From NCBI GenBank assembly GCA_017617715.1, contig JAFZVQ010000059.1:1-43315 (forward strand): a DNA stretch of 43,315 nucleotides, given 5' to 3'. A program made the translations under genes and the position numbers. Position 1 is the first letter of the stretch. Each line of letters starts with the position of its first letter. This DNA is from Bacteroidales bacterium. GTDB taxonomy: Bacteria; Bacteroidota; Bacteroidia; Bacteroidales; UBA932. Positions 39,740 through 43,315 of the stretch are shown here, piece by piece. The notes below the pieces were generated by a model. The model made no database searches, was not told where the DNA came from, and was given only the letters and a program-made list of their open reading frames with translations.

Positions 39740-40024
39740 TCATAGCAGACGGCTCCAGCCCTCAAGCAGGACCGGATGCCCGTCCACATATTTTTTCCGG
39801 AAGTCGAGGCCGTCCTCGCTGCTGCCCACTATCTGCCTGGGGTACTCCTTCTCTATACGGTGGAACTCCTCCTCACTGATTTCGACATTGGTGAAGTAGT
39901 CGTCGTTCCTGTCGGGGAAGCCGTGGAAGGCGAAGTACTGAATCCGCCCGTCCACCGTGCGCCGGCCGTAGCCGAAGCGCACGTTGTTGGATATCAGGCG
40001 GAAAATGTAAGAATCATCAGCCAT
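39740..40024 (-). CDS. conserved-looking small cytosolic protein, function unknown
   Basis: The product has 94 residues without a signal peptide. It is charged and aromatic (F-R-L-I-S-N-N-V-R-F-G-Y-G-R-R, F-H-G-F-P-D-R-N-D-D-Y-F). The frame has coding-like composition and sits 8 nt after the DUF3667-like gene on the same strand, so it is the third gene of a PPC/DUF3667/small-protein operon. I do not recognise a family. Confidence 0.7.
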   Translation of the reverse strand: MADDSYIFRLISNNVRFGYGRRTVDGRIQYFAFHGFPDRNDDYFTNVEISEEEFHRIEKEYPRQIVGSSEDGLDFRKKYVDGHPVLLEGWSRLL

Positions 40025-40032
40025 GTGGTTTC

Positions 40033-40941
40033 TTATTTAAAGTAGGCCAGGATCAGCACCAGGGCGCTGGTGGCCAGGATAATCATCAAATATGTCGCCC
40101 CGTAGAAAATACCCGTGGACAGGGCCTGCCTGATGCTTTTCCGCCAGGGCAGGTCAAGCCACTGGCGGTAATCGACCACCAGTAGCAGCAGCATCAGGCC
40201 GGCGCTGATGGATGTGCTCTTGCCCCAGGAGAGGACGACCGCAAACAGCATGAAAAAGCTGAACTGGCACAGCACGTATGCCGATGCGGCTGCGCATGCG
40301 GACATGCTCAGCCGGCGCCGCTTGAGCGTCATGCTCATGGCCAGCCAGAGGATGATGAAATCCCCTATGAACAGGGGGATGCCCTGGCTGCGGAGGGCGC
40401 CTTCAAGCGCTGCCAGAGAGGCCTGCGCCTGCGTATGGACTTCTTCCGGATACTGGTCGAGGTGCAGGTATATGTACCCTCGCTGGACAATATGGACAGT
40501 ATTATTTGTGAGCCGGTTCATTTCCGTAGAATCGCGTTCTGACTCCAGGCTTATCGAGTTGTCGTCAATAAGGATCTTGGAATCGGACAGACTTATCGGA
40601 AGGTGGCTTTCGTGCTGCATCGGCTGCAGGACCGACGAGACAAGGGCAAAAAAGGCGTAAAAGATGATCAATGCGGTGAGGGGTGCAAGATAGCTATCGT
40701 GATCGCCCTTGATATAGTCACGGATCATATACCCCGGCCTCAGCAGCAGGTGCGCAAAAGTGCGCTTGGCGTCGTCGTTCAGAAACGGGATGCCGGAGAA
40801 AGCGCCCTTGTAGAAGTCTCCGGACCCTTTTTTGCCCCTGTTCTCTTTCGGCTTCGCCCAGGGAAAGACCCCGAGCTTCTGCCAAATCCTGAAAGCCCGG
40901 AGACGCACCTTGAAGGGATGTTGTTTATGGCTGGAACTCAT
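40033..40941 (-). CDS. DUF3667-like polytopic membrane protein
   Basis: The product has 302 residues from the ATG at 40941. The longer open frame to 41160 is rejected because it runs antisense-like through the PPC gene with unnatural composition. The N-terminal 60 residues are basic, followed by T-F-A-H-L-L-L-R-P-G-Y-M-I-R-D-Y-I-K-G, the hallmark of DUF3667, and L-A-P-L-T-A-L. Four or five hydrophobic helices follow, with a soluble loop of about 95 residues between the first and second. The zinc-ribbon often found at the start of this family is absent. It overlaps the PPC gene by 17 nt. Confidence 0.75.
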   Translation of the reverse strand: MSSSHKQHPFKVRLRAFRIWQKLGVFPWAKPKENRGKKGSGDFYKGAFSGIPFLNDDAKRTFAHLLLRPGYMIRDYIKGDHDSYLAPLTALIIFYAFFALVSSVLQPMQHESHLPISLSDSKILIDDNSISLESERDSTEMNRLTNNTVHIVQRGYIYLHLDQYPEEVHTQAQASLAALEGALRSQGIPLFIGDFIILWLAMSMTLKRRRLSMSACAAASAYVLCQFSFFMLFAVVLSWGKSTSISAGLMLLLLVVDYRQWLDLPWRKSIRQALSTGIFYGATYLMIILATSALVLILAYFK

Positions 40942-41356
40942 ACAGGTTGAGGCCGGTTTCTTCATCGGGACGGCGGCCGATCTGCGCATCGTAGGCTTCG
41001 ACCAGCAACTCGCAGGCTCCGTTGATGCGGGCGCAGAGCAGGTGCCCGCCGATGCAGCTGTAGTCGCTGCGGCTCGCCGTGATGTGCAGGTGCAGATAAG
41101 GTTTGCCGTCTTTCCGGGAAATGTTACCGGTGAGGTTGGTGATTTCCATCTGCTCGGCAAAGGTCTTGTCTACATAGCGTCTGGTGGCAGGATTGAGGAA
41201 ACGGAAAGTGGCTTCGCCTATGGCGCCCAGGCCGGCTATGGTGCCGGACTTGATGTCTTTTTCCAGACAAAAAGCCGAGAGGGCCTCGGAAATCTCCACA
41301 TGATTGTCCAGGCTCAGCACATAGCAGGAGGGTTTGACTTCTTTGTACTGGTACAT
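40925..41356 (-). CDS. PPC/DUF296 domain protein
   Basis: The product has 143 residues, all one PPC (DUF296) domain: G-L-G-A-I-G-E-A-T-F in the middle, L-H-L-H-I-T-A-S-R, I-G-G-H-L, and I-N-G-A-C-E at the end. Bacterial members form trimers with conserved His residues that may bind zinc. The DNA-binding role is established mainly for plant AT-hook versions, and no AT-hook is present here. Heads the operon 41356-39740, divergent from the 41418 lipoprotein with 61 bp between. Confidence 0.9.
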   Translation of the reverse strand: MYQYKEVKPSCYVLSLDNHVEISEALSAFCLEKDIKSGTIAGLGAIGEATFRFLNPATRRYVDKTFAEQMEITNLTGNISRKDGKPYLHLHITASRSDYSCIGGHLLCARINGACELLVEAYDAQIGRRPDEETGLNLYEFQP

Positions 41357-41362
41357 ATTTTT

Positions 41363-41395
41363 TTTGTAAAGATACGCTTTTTTACGTTATATTTG
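41363..41395 (+). promoter_or_regulatory. promoter of the 41418 lipoprotein gene
   Basis: TTTG at 41363-41366, a 21-nt spacer, and TATATTTG at 41388-41395. On the opposite strand TATCTTTA at 41367-41374 could drive the PPC operon, so the two promoters would overlap. Confidence 0.65.
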
Positions 41396-41417
41396 TCCGA
41401 ATCAAAACTCCATCATC

Positions 41418-41915
41418 ATGAAAATCAAACCCAGTTTGCTCGCGACAGCCGCATTGATTGTCGTCACCTGCAGTTCCTGTATAGCCTCATTGTTCGGCGG
41501 CAAAAGCCAGAGAGCCGAGATCTCCGGCATCCTGTGGAAAATCGACTCATATAATCTTCGCATAGACGGGGAGTACAACCAGTCCAAAGGATTTCTCATC
41601 GACGGAATGATCACAAGCCAGGAGTGGGAACCCGGAGAACTGACGGTCAATTATATATGGAACGAACTGGCGGACGACTCGTTCACCAAACTGCTCCTGG
41701 GCGACACGGAAGACGTCAGCGTCAGCTCAAAGAAAACCGTCCTGTTCATGAATTCCCACCTGGGCGGCCCCTGGAATGTGGAGTACAATCCCGACAAGAA
41801 CAAGAATGAGGTCAAACTGACCATGTCCTACACCAGAGACTTCGGCCAGGTCAATGAATTCATCCTCCTGAAGCGCGTCCGCAACGTCTCCTCCGGAGAA
41901 CGCATCAAATTGTAG
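41418..41915 (+). CDS. putative lipoprotein of unknown function
   Basis: The product has 165 residues with a lipoprotein signal (MKIKPSLLATAALIVVTCSSC; Cys21 or Cys18). The mature domain is beta-rich: I-S-G-I-L-W-K-I-D-S-Y, L-T-V-N-Y-I-W-N-E-L, F-M-N-S-H-L-G-G-P-W-N-V-E-Y-N, and a C-terminal Y-T-R-D-F-G-Q-V-N-E-F-I-L. No family recognised. Single gene with its own promoter, convergent with the SDR gene. Confidence 0.75.
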   Translation: MKIKPSLLATAALIVVTCSSCIASLFGGKSQRAEISGILWKIDSYNLRIDGEYNQSKGFLIDGMITSQEWEPGELTVNYIWNELADDSFTKLLLGDTEDVSVSSKKTVLFMNSHLGGPWNVEYNPDKNKNEVKLTMSYTRDFGQVNEFILLKRVRNVSSGERIKL

Positions 41916-41962
41916 GACAGCCACTTGCGCCTGCAATACCGTAAACTCTGTCGGGTCCCAGC

Positions 41963-42056
41963 CCCGGGAGCGAATCGCCGCATCCTGCTCCCGTTGCGGT
42001 AGAATAATGGCAGAATTGGAGCGATCTTCCATTTTTCGCTCCCGGATAATCGTGTT
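41963..42056 (+). repeat. GGGAGC/GCTCCC repeat, second locus
   Basis: CCGGGAGCGAATCGCCGCAT followed by a GCTCCCG end, then GGAGCGATC and a final TTCGCTCCCGG. The outer GGGAGCGAA and TTCGCTCCC form an inverted pair. It lies between two convergent genes, so it may serve as their shared transcription end. Confidence 0.6.
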
Positions 42057-42067
42057 TTGCCTTCTCC

Positions 42068-42841
42068 CTATAGCATAATCCACTTTAAGCCCAGGCGGTC
42101 AATCATCCGCGAAGGCAGGATGGCGACCAGGGCAGGCACTATTGCGTTCGTTATTCCAGGGCTGATGGTACGGCGGCCGCGGAAAAGTGCCCGCACAGCG
42201 CGGCGCACGAGCCAGCGGGGACTGCGTATGATGCCAATACTGCGCAGGGTGCGCCTGAGTGCCGGGCTGATTGGATAAAGACCGGTATCTATGGCTGCCG
42301 GGCATACGGTCGTAACCTTGACCCCGAAAGGACGCATTTCATACGAAAAGCTTTTGCTGAAACTCTTCAGATAAGCCTTGGATGCGGAATAAACGCCAAT
42401 TCCGGGAGCCGGAATGCGGGCGGTCATCGAAGACATATTGAGAATATACCCCCGTCCCCGTTCTTTCATCCTGGCGCCGAACAGTATGCACATCTTTGTG
42501 GGCGTACACACATGCAGCCCCATCATGGTATCCGCCTTCCCAAGATTCGCCGGACTGAGATACTCCATAAAGAACATGCCGGCATTGTTCACGAGCACTT
42601 CTACCTCAAGCCCGAGGGAATCGCACCAGGCCATAACCTTTTCGGCACCGTCCGATGCCGCCAGATCAGCACAAAGAGTATGGACAGGCACGCCGCATTC
42701 TTTATTCAGCGACTGTTTTGCACCCGCCAGCTCCTCCTCCCTGTTGCTGACCAGCGCGAGCTGGTACCCCCGGGAAGCAAACTCCCTGGAATACTCAAGC
42801 CCGATGCCGGAACTTCCCCCTGTAATGAGTGCCGTCTTCAT
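42068..42841 (-). CDS. short-chain dehydrogenase/reductase (SDR), NAD(P)-dependent
   Basis: The product is a 257-residue classical SDR from the ATG at 42841. The longer open frame to 42979 runs through the Sel1 relic in another frame and is rejected. Motifs: T-G-G-S-S-G-I-G at 7-14 (cofactor), N-N-A-G at 85-88, catalytic Ser138 region N-M-S-S, and Y-S-A-S-K with Tyr151 and Lys155, then P-A-A-I-D-T-G. An extended C-terminal helix of about 55 residues with basic residues ends in a hydrophobic patch, like the SDRs of lipid or ketone reduction that sit at membranes. The substrate is unknown. A promoter box lies 8 bases upstream. Confidence 0.93.
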   Translation of the reverse strand: MKTALITGGSSGIGLEYSREFASRGYQLALVSNREEELAGAKQSLNKECGVPVHTLCADLAASDGAEKVMAWCDSLGLEVEVLVNNAGMFFMEYLSPANLGKADTMMGLHVCTPTKMCILFGARMKERGRGYILNMSSMTARIPAPGIGVYSASKAYLKSFSKSFSYEMRPFGVKVTTVCPAAIDTGLYPISPALRRTLRSIGIIRSPRWLVRRAVRALFRGRRTISPGITNAIVPALVAILPSRMIDRLGLKWIML

Positions 42842-42848
42842 CTCACTG

Positions 42849-42856
42849 CAAAGATA
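42849..42856 (-). promoter_or_regulatory. candidate -7 box of the SDR gene
   Basis: Minus-strand TATCTTTG matches TAnnTTTG. An ATTG lies 20 nt further upstream as a possible -33 element. The start codon would follow within a few nucleotides of the transcript start. Confidence 0.5.
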
Positions 42857-42863
42857 ACTGTTT

Positions 42864-42986
42864 TCACACAACACCACAATGGAAGCAACGCAAGTCCCTC
42901 GGGTGCAGGAAGGATTGGCCGCTCTCATCGGCATTCCGGTAATGATACATGGCTTGTTTGATGTCCTTTTTGACACCATCGCCGGT
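42864..42986 (-). pseudogene. relic of a Sel1-like repeat protein gene
   Basis: On the minus strand one frame reads G-D-G-V-K-K-D-I-K-Q-A-M-Y-H-Y-R-N-A-D-E-S-G and continues about 15 residues to a stop at 42864-42866. This fits a single Sel1-like repeat (G-x-G-V-x-x-D-x-x-x-A-x-x-[WY]-Y-x-x-A-x-E-x-G). Such repeats normally come in arrays, and nothing repeat-like continues upstream, so this is probably the tail of a decayed gene. It is not the in-frame extension of the SDR. Confidence 0.5.
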
Positions 42987-43000
42987 TCTGAAGGTCAATA

Positions 43001-43030
43001 TGCAAATATTAGCAAATATTCATCAAATAT
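43001..43030 (+). repeat. three 10-bp AT-rich units (GCAAATATT-like)
   Basis: TGCAAATATT, AGCAAATATT and CATCAAATAT follow one another. The spacing of one DNA helical turn fits a protein-binding array or a bent segment. It lies in the gene-free stretch 42987-43272, in which I see no intact gene. Confidence 0.5.
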
Positions 43031-43183
43031 GATAACTAATCGCACACGTGCCGTAGCGCATCGCGGATGATTTGTAGTGCCTGTTTGCGCTCAAATTCGC
43101 CGGGGTACTCCCTGGACTATTTGCCAATACCAAAAAACAAGAACTGGGGAAGGTCTAATTATTTGCCGGGGACTTGTCATTTC

Positions 43184-43264
43184 CTGATTTAGGTTGACTC
43201 CGGTTGGAGCCTTTCCCTGATAGAAGTTGACTCTGGTTTAACTTATAACTGGTGTAGGTTGACT
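43184..43264 (+). repeat. three direct repeats at 32-33 bp spacing (CTGRTNNARGTTGACT)
   Basis: CTGATTTAGGTTGACT at 43184, CTGATAGAAGTTGACT at 43217 and CTGGTGTAGGTTGACT at 43249. The spacing is three helical turns. Regular repeats next to a gene end at the window edge are what transposase binding sites at an IS21-like end look like. Confidence 0.7.
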
Positions 43265-43272
43265 TGTTGTCG

Positions 43273-43315
43273 CTATTCCTGCTTTTTCTTGTCTTTCCAG
43301 GTCTTATCCCGTTCA
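43273..43315 (-). CDS. 3' end of a gene entering from beyond the window, possibly a transposase
   Basis: A minus-strand frame is open from the window edge for 13 codons to a TAG at 43273-43275. The tail is strongly basic (R-D-K-T-W-K-D-K-K-K-Q-E), like many transposase C-termini. The three direct repeats lie just past its stop. The fragment is too short for a firm call. Confidence 0.3.
   Translation of the reverse strand, partial: ERDKTWKDKKKQE

Noticed and set aside
40942-41160. N-terminal extension of the DUF3667-like protein to 41160
   Set aside because: It lies in another frame across the PPC gene and is Thr/Ser/Ala/Cys-rich nonsense. The ATG at 40941 begins plausible protein sequence.
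42842-42979. N-terminal extension of the SDR to 42979
   Set aside because: The SDR nucleotide motif must sit at the very N-terminus, as it does from 42841. The extension runs through a relic in a different frame.
42879-43070. 63-codon plus-strand ORF in the terminal gap
   Set aside because: It overlaps the Sel1-like relic on the other strand, has no promoter and shows no recognisable motif.
43184-43264. Short CRISPR-like array of three repeats
   Set aside because: Units are only 16 bp with 16-17 bp between them and are imperfect, more like protein-binding sites.

Overview
The window reads as a chromosomal segment of a Bacteroidales bacterium, probably an uncultured gut or rumen lineage of fairly high GC content. 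The evidence is the gene content: fimbrillin, DUF3575, DUF5119 and DUF4906 proteins, BACON domains, an M6 protease, an Rpn/PDDEXK_2 nuclease and a MetallophosN/C protein. There are also several exact Bacteroidetes-type promoters (TTTG, 19-21 nt spacer, TAnnTTTG) and no Shine-Dalgarno signals. No tRNA, rRNA, CRISPR array or SusC/SusD pair was seen.

Layout. 1-900 is AT-rich with a gene end and a small lipoprotein. 884-2254 is a secreted metallo-beta-lactamase-fold lipoprotein. 2255-2728 is a graveyard of interspersed repeats and a deleted copy of the Rpn gene that is intact at 13937-14884. 9413-2729 (minus) is a compact operon: small ORF, BACON/Omp28-like lipoprotein, 23S-type rRNA methyltransferase, triple-BACON lipoprotein, M6 metalloprotease. 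9481-13529 (plus) holds pgk, then a 47-residue small ORF and a large multidomain lipoprotein, closed by a clear terminator. 25713-15148 (minus) is a seven-gene fimbrial (type V pilus-like) operon: DUF3575, DUF5119, three fimbrillins, a FimB/Mfa2-like subunit and a DUF4906 protein. 25925-26967 is rpsP-rimM. 27051-32016 is another small ORF, a 1407-residue fimbrillin-module/beta-repeat/metallophosphoesterase lipoprotein and a beta-barrel protein. 35395-32013 (minus) is a two-gene operon of secreted enzyme fusions: nucleoside hydrolase plus P-loop kinase-like, and SGNH hydrolase plus endonuclease/exonuclease/phosphatase. The rest is an aldehyde dehydrogenase, a TPR histidine kinase, small lipoproteins, a PPC/DUF296 protein, a DUF3667-like membrane protein, an SDR and a Sel1-repeat relic, ending at what may be the edge of an insertion sequence.

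The most unusual signal is a bicistron that occurs three times, at 9413-7377, 10739-13529 and 27051-31412. Each has a 43-47 codon ORF with the motif Y-x2-P-x11-[IL]-L-C-x-S, ending 6-13 nt before a lipoprotein gene. The three lipoproteins share one fimbrillin-like N-terminal module but carry entirely different C-terminal domains. This looks like a modular surface-display family with a dedicated uncharacterised micropeptide. A second notable unit is the pair of secreted two-domain enzymes, which together could dismantle extracellular nucleic acids or nucleotides. Third, an interspersed repeat overlaps the start of one fimbrillin gene and supplies its most likely start codon.
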